Shown here in pieces: positions 17,128 to 24,907 of a DNA stretch of 64,000 bases. The notes below the pieces were generated by a model, which was not told where the DNA came from, made no database searches, and worked only from the letters and a program-made list of their open reading frames with translations. The translations under genes were made by a program, and so were the position numbers. The first letter of the stretch is position 1; each line of letters opens with the position of its first letter. The stretch is from LSCE01 sp050485425 (GTDB lineage: Bacteria > Pseudomonadota > Gammaproteobacteria > Nitrococcales > Aquisalimonadaceae), in NCBI GenBank assembly GCA_050485425.1, contig JBJHBJ010000007.1, positions 45,682-109,681 on the forward strand, given 5' to 3'.

Positions 17128-17769
17128 TCACACCCAGCGGGTGGTGCCGGTCATCACCTTGCTGCCCATGGCCATCATCAGCCGGACCGGCGTCGGCAAC
17201 GGCGCCGCCCCCTGGGCTTCCGCCGTGCCCGCGTGGCGTGCCTCGTCATCGCGCATCTGCGCGACGATGGCGCGGCTGACGGCATCGGCTTCCGGCAGTC
17301 TGTCCAGATGCCTCTCCAGATGGCGTACCACCTGGTGCTCGGTCTCGGCCAGGAATCCCAGGCTCCAACGGTCGCCGGCCAGACCGGCGGCGGTGCCCAG
17401 CCCCAGCGCGCCCAGGTAGAACAGGGGATCAAGCCGGCTGGTGTGGCTGTCCAGCTGCTCCAGCCGATCACGGCACCAGGCCAGATGGTCGTTCTCCTCG
17501 TCCGCCGCTTCCTGCATGGTATCGCGTACCCCGGCATCGCGTGCGGTGATGGCCTGCCCCTGGTACAGCGCCTGCGCGCACACCTCGCCGCAATGGTTGA
17601 CCCGCATCAGCCGGGCGGACTCGCGCCGCTGCTCCTCGCTCAGTTCACCTTCAGCCACGCCAGCGGCCGGATGCGGCCGCCCGGTCTGGGGCGGCCGGCC
17701 GAAGAGGCTGCGCAGCCCCCGGTCGAACTCCATCAGCACACGGTCGGTCAGACTGTAGTTCCGTAACAT
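17128..17769 (-). CDS. coq7: 3-demethoxyubiquinol 3-hydroxylase
   Basis: 213-aa membrane-associated di-iron monooxygenase carrying out the last ring hydroxylation of ubiquinone synthesis. The carboxylate/His ligands lie in MRVNHCGEVCAQALY, EENDHLAWC, ETEHQVVRHLERH and DDEARHAG. Bacteria that have Coq7 use it in place of UbiF, which agrees with the presence of only two UbiH/UbiI-type flavin hydroxylases at 33-35 kb. The start ATG is at 17769. It is divergent from the ferredoxin gene with a 111-nt promoter region. Confidence 0.94.
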   Translation of the reverse strand: MLRNYSLTDRVLMEFDRGLRSLFGRPPQTGRPHPAAGVAEGELSEEQRRESARLMRVNHCGEVCAQALYQGQAITARDAGVRDTMQEAADEENDHLAWCRDRLEQLDSHTSRLDPLFYLGALGLGTAAGLAGDRWSLGFLAETEHQVVRHLERHLDRLPEADAVSRAIVAQMRDDEARHAGTAEAQGAAPLPTPVRLMMAMGSKVMTGTTRWV

Positions 17770-17880
17770 GATGCGTGCTCCGCTGCTTGTTCAGTTGCCC
17801 TGAGGCAGGGCAGTACGTTCGAAGAGCCCAGTCAATGCTACTATCGTGCCCACCAACCGGCCAGAGCGAGGTCAGAGTGC

Positions 17881-18195
17881 ATGTCTTACTACCGCCATCA
17901 TGTGTTTTTCTGCACCAATCAGCGCGAGGATGGCCGCGAATGCTGTGCCAACTGCGGGGCGGGGGACGCCAGAGCCTACGTAAAGGACCGCGTCAAGGCG
18001 CTGGGCATCGCCGGCAAGGGGGGGGTCCGCATCAACAACGCCGGCTGCCTGGATCGCTGCAGCGAGGGGCCGGTGATTGTCGTCTACCCCGAAGAGACCT
18101 GGTACACCTACGTTGACCGCGAAGACCTGGACGAGATCATCGAACAACACCTGGTCGAGGGCCGGCCGGTGGACAGGCTGAAACTGGAGTCGTAG
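17881..18195 (+). CDS. Thioredoxin-like [2Fe-2S] ferredoxin
   Basis: 104-aa protein of the Shethna-type ferredoxin family. The cysteine pattern (Cys11 in FFCTNQ, Cys21/22/25 in ECCANCG, then Cys56 and Cys60 in GCLDRCSEGP) fits the four-ligand [2Fe-2S] cluster of that family. The C-terminal WYTYVDREDLDEIIEQHL completes the thioredoxin-like fold. The electron-transfer partner is unknown. The only clear downstream terminator is the one at 18341-18374, so its mRNA may extend through the small-RNA locus. Confidence 0.9.
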   Translation: MSYYRHHVFFCTNQREDGRECCANCGAGDARAYVKDRVKALGIAGKGGVRINNAGCLDRCSEGPVIVVYPEETWYTYVDREDLDEIIEQHLVEGRPVDRLKLES

Positions 18196-18244
18196 GGTCT
18201 GGCAGGGGTGTCCTGTTGTTGCGCATTGCAGTGCACAAAAATAC

Positions 18245-18273
18245 TTGACTATTGCGGTGCAGCATACGATACT
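18245..18273 (+). promoter_or_regulatory. Sigma70-type promoter of a candidate small RNA
   Basis: The -35 TTGACT (18245-18250) and -10 GATACT (18268-18273) are separated by exactly 17 nt, predicting transcription from about 18280. The first hairpin of the candidate RNA begins there. It is one of the best promoter matches seen in the window and is not positioned for rplM, because an intrinsic terminator follows within 70-100 nt. Confidence 0.65.
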
Positions 18274-18279
18274 GAAGCT

Positions 18280-18374
18280 GTCAACGCGGTCTCCTCCCCC
18301 GTTGACGCTACTCCTCCATCCTCCTTATTGGTGGATTTCTGGCGCGGTCTCCCTCCAATGACCGCGCCTTTTTT
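18280..18374 (+). ncRNA. Candidate small RNA (about 95 nt), three hairpins with CUCC-rich loops
   Basis: Three consecutive stem-loops fill the interval. Hairpin 1 is GTCAACG (18280-18286) with CGTTGAC (18300-18306) and loop CGGTCTCCTCCCC. Hairpin 2 spans 18312-18335 with loop TCCTCCTTAT. Hairpin 3 is the terminator stem GGCGCGGTC/GACCGCGCC with loop TCCCTCCAAT and six Ts. Each loop therefore presents a C-rich sequence complementary to Shine-Dalgarno GGAGG. No ORF with a good start fits. This design is known from trans-acting sRNAs that mask ribosome-binding sites. I do not recognise a named family, so function is inference. It could also be processed from the ferredoxin mRNA. Confidence 0.6.
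18341..18374 (+). terminator. Intrinsic terminator between the ferredoxin gene and rplM
   Basis: A perfect 9-bp stem GGCGCGGTC (18341-18349) / GACCGCGCC (18360-18368) with a 10-nt loop is followed by TTTTTT (18369-18374). It ends the candidate small RNA and any transcript reading through from the ferredoxin gene. Confidence 0.88.
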
Positions 18375-18427
18375 ATGGATCGCCGCCTACCCCTCCAGAG
18401 CCGGGCCGCGCAGGCGTTTGCAGACCC

Positions 18428-18456
18428 TTGAACGCCTGAAACCTTTCGGGTACTAT
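18428..18456 (+). promoter_or_regulatory. Promoter of rplM-rpsI
   Basis: TTGAAC (18428-18433) and TACTAT (18451-18456) with a 17-nt spacer form a plausible sigma70 promoter downstream of the terminator at 18374. The predicted leader is about 40 nt, with GGAGAGAG as ribosome-binding site before the rplM ATG at 18503. Confidence 0.6.
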
Positions 18457-18502
18457 TCCGGCCCTTCTTACTGGGAACGACGACTCTCGGAGAGAGTTAA
18501 TA

Positions 18503-18931
18503 ATGAAGACGTTCAGCGCCAAAGCCGCAGAAGTGGAGCGAGACTGGTTTCTGGTCGATGCCGACGGCAAGACCCTGGGCCGGCTGGCCAGCGAAATTGC
18601 TCTCCGCCTGCGTGGCAAGCACAAAGCAGAATACACGCCGCACGTGGATACGGGCGACTACATTGTGGTGGTCAACGCGGAGAAGATCCGCGTGACCGGC
18701 CGCAAGGCAACCGACAAGATGTACTATCGGCACACCGGCTACATCGGTAACATGAAGAGCGCGAGCTTCACCAAGCTGATTGAGGAAAAGCCTCAGCAGG
18801 TGCTGGAACTGGCGGTCAAGGGCATGCTGCCGAAGAACCGTCTGGGCCGGGCCATGTTCAAGAAGCTGAAGGTGTATGCCGGTTCCGAGCATCGCCACTC
18901 GGCCCAGCAGCCCACGCCGCTGGACATCTAG
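18503..18931 (+). CDS. rplM: Ribosomal protein L13 (uL13)
   Basis: 142-aa large-subunit protein, the same length as in E. coli. The N-terminal MKTFSAKAAEVERDWFLVDA, the central GDYIVVVNAEKI, the KMYYRHTGYIGN block and the C-terminal GMLPKNRLGRAMFKKLKVY are the standard family segments. It forms the usual rplM-rpsI operon. In E. coli, L13 represses its own leader; here a leader of about 40 nt is predicted, but no specific site was identified. Confidence 0.98.
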   Translation: MKTFSAKAAEVERDWFLVDADGKTLGRLASEIALRLRGKHKAEYTPHVDTGDYIVVVNAEKIRVTGRKATDKMYYRHTGYIGNMKSASFTKLIEEKPQQVLELAVKGMLPKNRLGRAMFKKLKVYAGSEHRHSAQQPTPLDI

Positions 18932-18958
18932 CGCCAGATCAGGATTACGGTAACGACT

Positions 18959-19351
18959 ATGGCAGAGCAGCAGTATTACGGTACCGGTCGCCGCAAGACC
19001 TCCACCGCCCGCGTGTTCATCCGCGCCGGCAGCGGCAACATCAACGTCAACGGTCGTCCGCTGGACGAATACTTTGGCCGCGAAACCTCCCGCATGGTGG
19101 TGCGTCAGCCGCTGGAGCTGGTGGAATCGGTGGACAAGTTCGACATCAACGTCAACGTGTCCGGCGGCGGTGCCAGTGGCCAGGCCGGTGCCATCCGTCA
19201 CGGCATCACCCGTGCGCTGATGCAGTATGACGAAGAGCTGCGCGGCTCCCTGCGCAAGGCCGGTTTCGTGACCCGCGACGCCCGCATGGTCGAGCGCAAG
19301 AAGGTCGGTCTGCACAAGGCGCGCCGGGCCACCCAGTTCAGCAAGCGCTAA
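18959..19351 (+). CDS. rpsI: Ribosomal protein S9 (uS9)
   Basis: 130-aa small-subunit protein with the signature YYGTGRRKTSTARVFI at the N terminus, the GGGASGQAGAIRHGI block and the basic C-terminal tail KKVGLHKARRATQFSKR, which reaches towards the P-site tRNA. It lies 27 nt downstream of rplM. A tRNA-Gln gene begins 17 nt after its stop codon, followed by an intrinsic terminator, so the ribosomal-protein transcript probably includes the tRNA. Confidence 0.98.
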   Translation: MAEQQYYGTGRRKTSTARVFIRAGSGNINVNGRPLDEYFGRETSRMVVRQPLELVESVDKFDINVNVSGGGASGQAGAIRHGITRALMQYDEELRGSLRKAGFVTRDARMVERKKVGLHKARRATQFSKR

Positions 19352-19368
19352 AAGGCGCTGCCGCTTAT

Positions 19369-19442
19369 TGGGGGATCGTCTAGCGGTAGGACTACGGACT
19401 CTGACTCCGTCAACCCAGGTTCGAATCCTGGTCCCCCAGCCA
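19369..19442 (+). tRNA. glnV: tRNA-Gln (anticodon CUG)
   Basis: A 74-nt cloverleaf with CCA encoded. The acceptor TGGGGGA pairs with TCCCCCA, with discriminator G before CCA. The anticodon stem ACGGA/TCCGT encloses the loop CTCTGAC, giving anticodon CTG at 19401-19403, which reads CAG. The T-loop contains TTCGAAT with stem CCAGG/CCTGG. It is placed between rpsI and the terminator at 19445 with no promoter of its own evident. The gene symbol follows E. coli usage for the CUG isoacceptor. Confidence 0.96.
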
Positions 19443-19444
19443 AC

Positions 19445-19473
19445 AAAAAACCCCGCCACGGGCGGGGTTTTTT
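19445..19473 (+). terminator. Intrinsic terminator after tRNA-Gln
   Basis: CCCCGCC (19451-19457) pairs with GGCGGGG (19461-19467), flanked by AAAAAA on the left and TTTTTT on the right, which extends the stem. It is a strong terminator, formally bidirectional, closing the rplM-rpsI-tRNA unit. Confidence 0.93.
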
Positions 19474-19529
19474 ATTGCTCGGATCCCGGGAGTCCTCGGT
19501 GGTGGATCGAGCAAGTGGGGGCTTCGATC

Positions 19530-19740
19530 CGGCTGTGAGGGGTTTTCTCGCTGCGGACGCGCCGTGAACCCCTGCAGCGCTATGCATTCCATGCAACGCT
19601 TGCAGGACCAGGGCTGGCCATCCGTGGCCAGCCCGTTCGGCCGGGGAAAGCAGTGCTTTCCCTTGGTCGGCCTCACCCCTGGGGGCTTGTCGGCCGGGTC
19701 CCTCCGGCCGACAGTCCGCAGCGAGAAAACCCCTCACAGC
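19530..19740 (+). repeat. Palindromic element, copy D (perfect 28-bp arms, expanded core)
   Basis: Arms 19530-19557 and 19713-19740 are perfect 28-nt inverted repeats whose sequence differs from the arms of the other copies. The core keeps CGCCGTGAACCC on the left and GGGGCTTGTCGGCCGGGTC with the inner stem on the right. Between these parts extra palindromes are inserted: an imperfect one at about 19570-19604, a perfect 10-bp stem GGGCTGGCCA/TGGCCAGCCC near 19610-19633, and GGGAAAGCA/TGCTTTCCC near 19643-19661. The left flank is CTTCGATCCG as in other copies. Confidence 0.88.
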
Positions 19741-19784
19741 CTCGGTGCGGTTGCCTCGACGGGAGTGCCGAAGCCACCGAAGGG

Positions 19785-19894
19785 AGGTGCTGGAGCGGAG
19801 AGACGGTTTCAGACTGTCGGCAGCAAGGATGCTGCCGTCAAGCCCCCATGGATGGGTTCACGGCGTGTCTGAAACCGTCTCTCCGCTCCAGCAC
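19785..19894 (-). repeat. Palindromic element, copy E (perfect 29-bp arms, reverse orientation)
   Basis: Arms 19785-19813 and 19866-19894 are perfect 29-nt inverted repeats with a third arm sequence. The core is in the opposite orientation to copy D. Its inner stem TGTCGGCAGC/GCTGCCGTCA has one mismatch and differs from the stems of copies A and C at paired positions. The flank CCGGATCGAG follows, mirroring the TTCGATCCGG found beside plus-oriented copies. With copy D it fills the 19474-19910 gap; no gene is seen there. Confidence 0.88.
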
Positions 19895-19910
19895 CGGATC
19901 GAGGTTACTA

Positions 19911-20111
19911 TTACTTGCGGAACAGCCAGAACAACACCGTGAGCACGATGCTGACGATGATCGAGGTCATGATGGGAAAGTAGAAGGTAAAGCCATCCCG
20001 GCGAACCATGATGTCCCCCGGCAGCCGACCCAGTCCCATCCGGGACAGCCAGGGCCAGAGCAGCCCCGCGGCCAGTATGACCAGGCCGATGATAATCAGC
20101 GTGCGTTGCAT
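19911..20111 (-). CDS. DUF2905 family small membrane protein
   Basis: 66-aa protein with two hydrophobic helices (about residues 5-20 and 43-64). Between them lies the family signature GRLPGDIMVRRDGFTFYFP, which identifies DUF2905. The function is unknown. The start ATG is at 20111. It is followed 18 nt upstream on the same strand by the rpiA stop and may be co-transcribed with rpiA. Confidence 0.9.
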   Translation of the reverse strand: MQRTLIIIGLVILAAGLLWPWLSRMGLGRLPGDIMVRRDGFTFYFPIMTSIIVSIVLTVLFWLFRK

Positions 20112-20129
20112 CGCGTCTCGCGCCTCCGC

Positions 20130-20792
20130 TCAACTCCTCTTCAGTGTCTTCACCCCATCCTTCGCCCCCAGCAACAGCACGTCTGCCGGACGCATCGCGA
20201 ACAGGCCGTTGGTCACCACCCCGGCAATATTGTTAATCGCCTGCTCCAGCTTGATCGGTTCATTGATGGTCAGGTCGCGGACGTCCAGGATCACGTTCCC
20301 GTTGTCCGTCCTCACGCCCTCGCGGTAGACCGGCGTGCCGCCCAGTTTGACCAGCTGGCGCGCGACATAGCTCCGCGCCATCGGAATGACCTCCACCGGC
20401 AGCGGGAAGCGGCCCAGCGCCTTCACCAGCTTGCTGTCGTCGGCAATGCAGACAAAGGTGCGGCTGGCCGCCGCGACGATCTTCTCGCGGGTCAGCGCCG
20501 CGCCCCCGCCCTTGATCAGTTCAAGGTGGTGGTTGGCCTCGTCGGCACCGTCCACATAGACGGCGATCTCGCTGACCTCGTTCAGCGAAAGCACGGGAAT
20601 GCCCGCTTCCTTCAGCAGCGCCGTCGACGCCTCGGAACTGGAGACCGCCCCCGGGATCTCGCCACGGATGGAGGCCAGGGCCCGGATGAAATGGTTTACC
20701 GTCGACCCGGTGCCCACACCGAGGATCTCGCCGCGGGGCACGTGCGCCAGGGCGGCCTCGGCCACCGCCTTCTTCAAAGCGTCTGCGGACAT
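20130..20792 (-). CDS. rpiA: Ribose-5-phosphate isomerase A
   Basis: 220-aa isomerase for ribose 5-phosphate and ribulose 5-phosphate. Family motifs are GVGTGSTVNHFI, SSSEASTALLKEAG, VYVDGADEAN (catalytic Asp), and the phosphate/catalytic segment KGGGAALTREKI. The start ATG at 20792 is preceded by GGAG on the minus strand and gives the usual length; the frame is open far upstream but only as the antisense of ilvA. It is divergent from ilvA, as in Pseudomonas. Confidence 0.96.
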   Translation of the reverse strand: MSADALKKAVAEAALAHVPRGEILGVGTGSTVNHFIRALASIRGEIPGAVSSSEASTALLKEAGIPVLSLNEVSEIAVYVDGADEANHHLELIKGGGAALTREKIVAAASRTFVCIADDSKLVKALGRFPLPVEVIPMARSYVARQLVKLGGTPVYREGVRTDNGNVILDVRDLTINEPIKLEQAINNIAGVVTNGLFAMRPADVLLLGAKDGVKTLKRS

Positions 20793-21017
20793 AGGGGCGC
20801 TCCTGCATCGAATGTGTCTGCAATGATACGAGCCGCTGGTGCGGACGCAAGGGCCAGGAGCCAGGGCACTACACGGACTCACCTGGCCTGCCGCGCGGGG
20901 CACGCTTTCAAACGGCGGGGATAGCCCATACACTGAGGCGCTCCCCGCGGCCGCCGGCACCGGCAGGTGCCGGCCAGGGCACGCCGCGCAACGATCAACA
21001 GGCATGGCAAAGGCAGT

Positions 21018-22532
21018 ATGACCCGACCGTATCTGGAACGCATACTCACGGCCCGCGTCTATGACGTGGCCGAGCACACCCCGCTGGATCCGGCGCCGAA
21101 TCTCTCCGCGCGCCTGGGCAACCAGGTGCTGATGAAGCGCGAGGACCTGCAGCCGGTGTTCTCGTTCAAGCTTCGCGGCGCCTACAACAAGATTGCCAAA
21201 CTGTCGCAGGAAGCGCGCAGCCGCGGCGTCATCTGCGCGTCCGCCGGCAACCATGCCCAGGGCGTGGCCCTGGCCTCGAAGAAACTCGGCATCAAGGCCA
21301 TCATCGTCATGCCGCGAACCACCCCGGCCATCAAGGTGGAAGCCGTCCGTCGTTTCGGCGGCCGCGTGGTGCTCCACGGTGACAGCTACGACGATGCGTC
21401 CGCACACGCGGTGAAGCTGATGGAGGAAAGGGGGCTGAGCTGGATTCCGCCCTATGACGATCCTGACATCATCGCCGGCCAGGGAACCGTGGGCATGGAG
21501 ATCCTGCACCAGCATCCGGAACAGTTGCACGCGATCTTCGTGCCGGTGGGCGGTGGCGGGCTGGCGGCCGGCGTGTCCGTCTACGTCAAGCACCTGCGGC
21601 CGGATATCCGCGTCATCGGTGTCGAGCCGGAGGACGCTCCCACGCTGCACCAGGCCATGGCCAAGGGACGGCGGGTCACGCTCGAACAGGTTGGCCTGTT
21701 CGCCGACGGCGTGGCCGTGCGGCAGGTCGGCAAGGAAACGTTCCGGGTGGCACGGCAGCACATCGACGAGGTGGTGCTGGTCAGTACCGACGAGATCTGT
21801 GCCGCCATCAAGGACATCTTCGACGACACGCGCTCGGTCATGGAGCCGGCCGGCGCGCTGGCTGTGGCGGGTCTGAAGAAATACGTCGAACGGGAACGGC
21901 TGAAGGACAAGCGGCTGGTGGCCATCAACAGTGGCGCCAACATGAATTTCAGCCGCCTGGGGCATGTTTCCGAACGTGCCGAGGTTGGCGAGCATCGCGA
22001 GGCCGTGCTGGCCGTCACCATTCCGGAGCGGCCGGGCAGTTTCCGCCAGTTCTGCCAGACCATCGGTCATCGCGGCATTACCGAATTCAATTACCGTTTC
22101 TCCGACCCGGACGAGGCCCACGTGTTTGCCGGCGTGCAGCTCAGCAACGGCCTGGAGGAGCGTGATACGCTGATCGGTGATTTGCGCCAGGCCGGCTATC
22201 CGGTGCTGGACCTGACCGAGAACGAGATGGCCAAGGTGCACGTACGGCATATGGTCGGCGGTCGTGCACGGCTGGTGGAGGATGAAGTGCTCTACCGCTT
22301 CGAGTTCCCGGAGCGTCCGGGCGCGCTGTTGAATTTCCTCACCCGGCTGGGCAAGCGCTTCAACATCAGCCTGTTCCATTACCGCAATCACGGCGCCGCC
22401 TACGGGCGCGTGCTGGTCGGGGTGCAGGTCCCACCGGGCCAGCGCGCGAAGTTCGACGAATTCCTCGCCAAGCTGGATTATCGCTACTACGAGGAAACGG
22501 CGAACCCTGCCTATCGCCTGTTCCTGAGCTGA
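21018..22532 (+). CDS. ilvA: Threonine ammonia-lyase, biosynthetic
   Basis: 504-aa PLP enzyme converting threonine to 2-oxobutanoate, the first step towards isoleucine. The PLP lysine is Lys51 in FSFKLRGAYNK. The phosphate-binding loop is VGGGGLAAG and the SAGNHAQGVA block is present. The C-terminal third carries two ACT-like regulatory repeats (ERPGSFRQFC and ERPGALLNFL), as in the isoleucine-inhibited E. coli enzyme. ATG 21018 gives the normal N terminus; the frame is open upstream. It is convergent with tex, with a strong hairpin between. Confidence 0.95.
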   Translation: MTRPYLERILTARVYDVAEHTPLDPAPNLSARLGNQVLMKREDLQPVFSFKLRGAYNKIAKLSQEARSRGVICASAGNHAQGVALASKKLGIKAIIVMPRTTPAIKVEAVRRFGGRVVLHGDSYDDASAHAVKLMEERGLSWIPPYDDPDIIAGQGTVGMEILHQHPEQLHAIFVPVGGGGLAAGVSVYVKHLRPDIRVIGVEPEDAPTLHQAMAKGRRVTLEQVGLFADGVAVRQVGKETFRVARQHIDEVVLVSTDEICAAIKDIFDDTRSVMEPAGALAVAGLKKYVERERLKDKRLVAINSGANMNFSRLGHVSERAEVGEHREAVLAVTIPERPGSFRQFCQTIGHRGITEFNYRFSDPDEAHVFAGVQLSNGLEERDTLIGDLRQAGYPVLDLTENEMAKVHVRHMVGGRARLVEDEVLYRFEFPERPGALLNFLTRLGKRFNISLFHYRNHGAAYGRVLVGVQVPPGQRAKFDEFLAKLDYRYYEETANPAYRLFLS

Positions 22533-22534
22533 GG

Positions 22535-22576
22535 GCGGGCGCGGCCCGGCGGATAACAGGCCGGGCCGCCGCCCGC
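22535..22576. terminator. Strong GC hairpin between convergent ilvA and tex
   Basis: GCGGGCGCGGCCCGG (22535-22549) pairs with CCGGGCCGCCGCCCGC (22561-22576) with one bulged base and an 11-nt loop. It fills the 47-nt gap between the convergent stop codons. There is no T-run, but position and stability suggest a shared bidirectional transcription end. Confidence 0.5.
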
Positions 22577-22579
22577 GCG

Positions 22580-24907
22580 TCAGCGTTTTCTGGCCTGCAG
22601 CAGGGCCTGGGCCAGCGCACCCTGGGCATCCGACTGCTTTCGCTTGTCATCGCGTTGCCGGCCGCTGTTCCGCCTGCCGGAGGCATCGCGACGCCGGGGC
22701 TGGTCCTCGCCCCTGGCTGCTTCGCCGTCGCCCGGCAGAGGGTCCTGCAGGCGCATGCTGAGCGCGATGCGCTGCCGGCGCAGATCCACGTCCATCACCT
22801 TGACCTTGACCACGTCACCGGAACGCGAGACTTCCCGCGGATCCTTGACGAACTTGTCGGACATGGCCGAGATATGCACCAGTCCGTCCTGATGGACACC
22901 GACGTCGACGAAGGCGCCGAAGTTGGTGACATTGGTGACCACGCCCTCCAGGATCATGCCGGGCCTGAGATCGGCGACCTTCTCCACCCCGTCCTTGAAC
23001 GTCGCGGTTCGGAACTCCGGGCGCGGGTCGCGGCCGGGTTTTTCCAGTTCCGAGAGAATGTCCCGCACCGTGGGTTCGCCAAAGCCGTCGTCGGTGTAGT
23101 CGGCGGCGTTCAGCGCCCGCAGGAAGGACTGGTCGCCGATGACCTGCTGCAACTGGCGCCCATTCTGCCGGAGAATCCGTTCCACCAGCGGATAGGCCTC
23201 CGGGTGGACTGCCGACGCATCCAGCGGCTGGTCGCCATTGCGGATGCGCAGGAACCCGGCAGCCTGCTCGAAGGTCTTTTCCCCCAGCCGGGGGACCTTC
23301 TTCAGCGCGTTGCGGCTGCGGAAGGCGCCGTGCGCGTTGCGATAGGCCACGACGTTCTCGGCCAGCGCCGCGCTCAGCCCCGATACACGGGCCAGCAACG
23401 CCGCCGAGGCGGTGTTCAGGTCCACGCCCACCGCGTTCACGCAATCCTCCACCACAGCCTCCAGACTGCGGGCCAGTTGCACCTGGCTGACGTCGTGCTG
23501 ATACTGGCCGACCCCGATGGATTTGGGATCGATCTTCACCAGTTCGGCCAGCGGGTCCTGCAGCCGGCGGGCGATGGAGACCGCGCCGCGCAGGGAGACG
23601 TCCAGGTCGGGGAACTCGGCGGCCGCCAGTTCCGATGCGGAATAGACCGAGGCACCGGCCTCGGAGACCATCACCGGCGTGAGTTTCAACTGCGGGTGCT
23701 GTTGTACCAGTTCCTTCACTAGACGTTCCATCTCGCGGCTGCCGGTGCCGTTGCCGATGGCGATCAGCTCGACGCCATGGCGGGCGGACAGCGCTGCCAG
23801 TTCGGCGACGGTCTCCTGCCAGGCATTGCGCGGGGGCAGCGGATAGACGGTGGCGGTTTCCAGCAGCTTGCCGGTGCCGTCCACCACGGCCACCTTGCAG
23901 CCGGTGCGGATGCCCGGGTCCAGGCCGAGCACACAGCGATCGCCGGCCGGGGCAGCCAGCAGCAGATCGTGCAGATTGCGGGCGAAGACCTGGATGGCCT
24001 CGGTCTCCGCACTTTCGCGCAACTGGGCGAGCAGGTCGGTTTCCAGTCGCGTGAAGATCTTGATTCGCCAGGCGAAGCGCACCAGGGCTGCCAGCCAGTC
24101 GTCCGCCGGGCGGCCCTGGTGGATGATGCCGAAGCGTGCTGCTACCTGCTGTTCGCAGGGGCCGGGCGAGCGGGCATCATCGCCGTCCACCACCAGGGTC
24201 AGGCGCAGCACCCGCTCCTTGCGCCCGCGGAACAGCGCCAGTGCGCGGTGCGAGGGGATGGCCTTGAGCGGTTCCTGATAGCTGAAATAGTCGGAGAACT
24301 TGGCGCCGTTCTCGGCCATGCCGTCGGCCACCTCCGAGTGCAACACGCCGTGGTGCCAGGCGTACTTCCGCAGCCGGCCGACCAGTTCCGGGTCCTCCGC
24401 GAATTCCTCGGCAAGCAGATGTTTGGCGCCCTCCAGCGCTGCGGCGGCATCGTGGATGTCCGCCTCGGCGTTGAGATACTGGCCGGCGAGCGTCTCGGGG
24501 TCGTTCCGCGGGTCCTCCAGCAACTGGCGCGCCAGGGGCTCGAGACCTGCCTCCCGGGCGATCTGTCCCCGTGTACGGCGCTTTTTGCGGTACGGCAGAT
24601 AGAGGTCTTCCAGGCGCTGTTTGGTCTCCGCCGCCAGAATCGACTGGCGCAGCTCCGGCGTCAGCTTGTCCTGTTCCTGGATGGACGCAAGGACGGTCTG
24701 TCGACGCTCGTCCAGTTCCCGGATATAGCCGAGGCGTTCCTCCAGCTGCCGCAATTGGCTGTCGTCCAGACCCTGGGTGGCTTCCTTGCGGTAGCGGGCG
24801 ATAAAGGGCACCGTCGCCCCGCCGTCCAACAGTTCGACGGCTGCGGCGGCCTGGCGGGGGTGAATCTGAAGCTCGGTGGAAAGACGCTGGATCAGTTGCT
24901 CGGACAT
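22580..24907 (-). CDS. tex: Tex family RNA-binding transcription accessory protein
   Basis: 775 aa, the same size as E. coli YhgF/Tex. N-terminal helical region with FIARYRKEATQGLDD; YqgF/RuvX-like nuclease fold around CVLGLDPGIRTGCKVAVVD; paired helix-hairpin-helix region (GVDLNTASAALLARVSGLS, NALKKVPRLGEKTFEQAAGF); C-terminal S1 domain at roughly residues 645-715 (GMILEGVVTNVTNFGAFVDV). The tail is rich in Arg, Gly and Lys. It binds nucleic acid and acts in transcription, with a proposed role at stalled complexes. Start MSEQLIQRL at 24907 is preferred over an in-frame ATG 27 nt upstream. Confidence 0.95.
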   Translation of the reverse strand: MSEQLIQRLSTELQIHPRQAAAAVELLDGGATVPFIARYRKEATQGLDDSQLRQLEERLGYIRELDERRQTVLASIQEQDKLTPELRQSILAAETKQRLEDLYLPYRKKRRTRGQIAREAGLEPLARQLLEDPRNDPETLAGQYLNAEADIHDAAAALEGAKHLLAEEFAEDPELVGRLRKYAWHHGVLHSEVADGMAENGAKFSDYFSYQEPLKAIPSHRALALFRGRKERVLRLTLVVDGDDARSPGPCEQQVAARFGIIHQGRPADDWLAALVRFAWRIKIFTRLETDLLAQLRESAETEAIQVFARNLHDLLLAAPAGDRCVLGLDPGIRTGCKVAVVDGTGKLLETATVYPLPPRNAWQETVAELAALSARHGVELIAIGNGTGSREMERLVKELVQQHPQLKLTPVMVSEAGASVYSASELAAAEFPDLDVSLRGAVSIARRLQDPLAELVKIDPKSIGVGQYQHDVSQVQLARSLEAVVEDCVNAVGVDLNTASAALLARVSGLSAALAENVVAYRNAHGAFRSRNALKKVPRLGEKTFEQAAGFLRIRNGDQPLDASAVHPEAYPLVERILRQNGRQLQQVIGDQSFLRALNAADYTDDGFGEPTVRDILSELEKPGRDPRPEFRTATFKDGVEKVADLRPGMILEGVVTNVTNFGAFVDVGVHQDGLVHISAMSDKFVKDPREVSRSGDVVKVKVMDVDLRRQRIALSMRLQDPLPGDGEAARGEDQPRRRDASGRRNSGRQRDDKRKQSDAQGALAQALLQARKR

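Noticed and set aside
18208..18502. Plus-strand open frame running from the ferredoxin gene into rplM
   Set aside because: It crosses a promoter, an intrinsic terminator and the rplM promoter and has no family similarity; the interval is better read as a non-coding RNA locus.
20793..22391. Long minus-strand open frame upstream of rpiA
   Set aside because: It is the antisense of ilvA, kept open by high G+C codon use. rpiA starts at 20792 with a proper ribosome-binding site and family N terminus.
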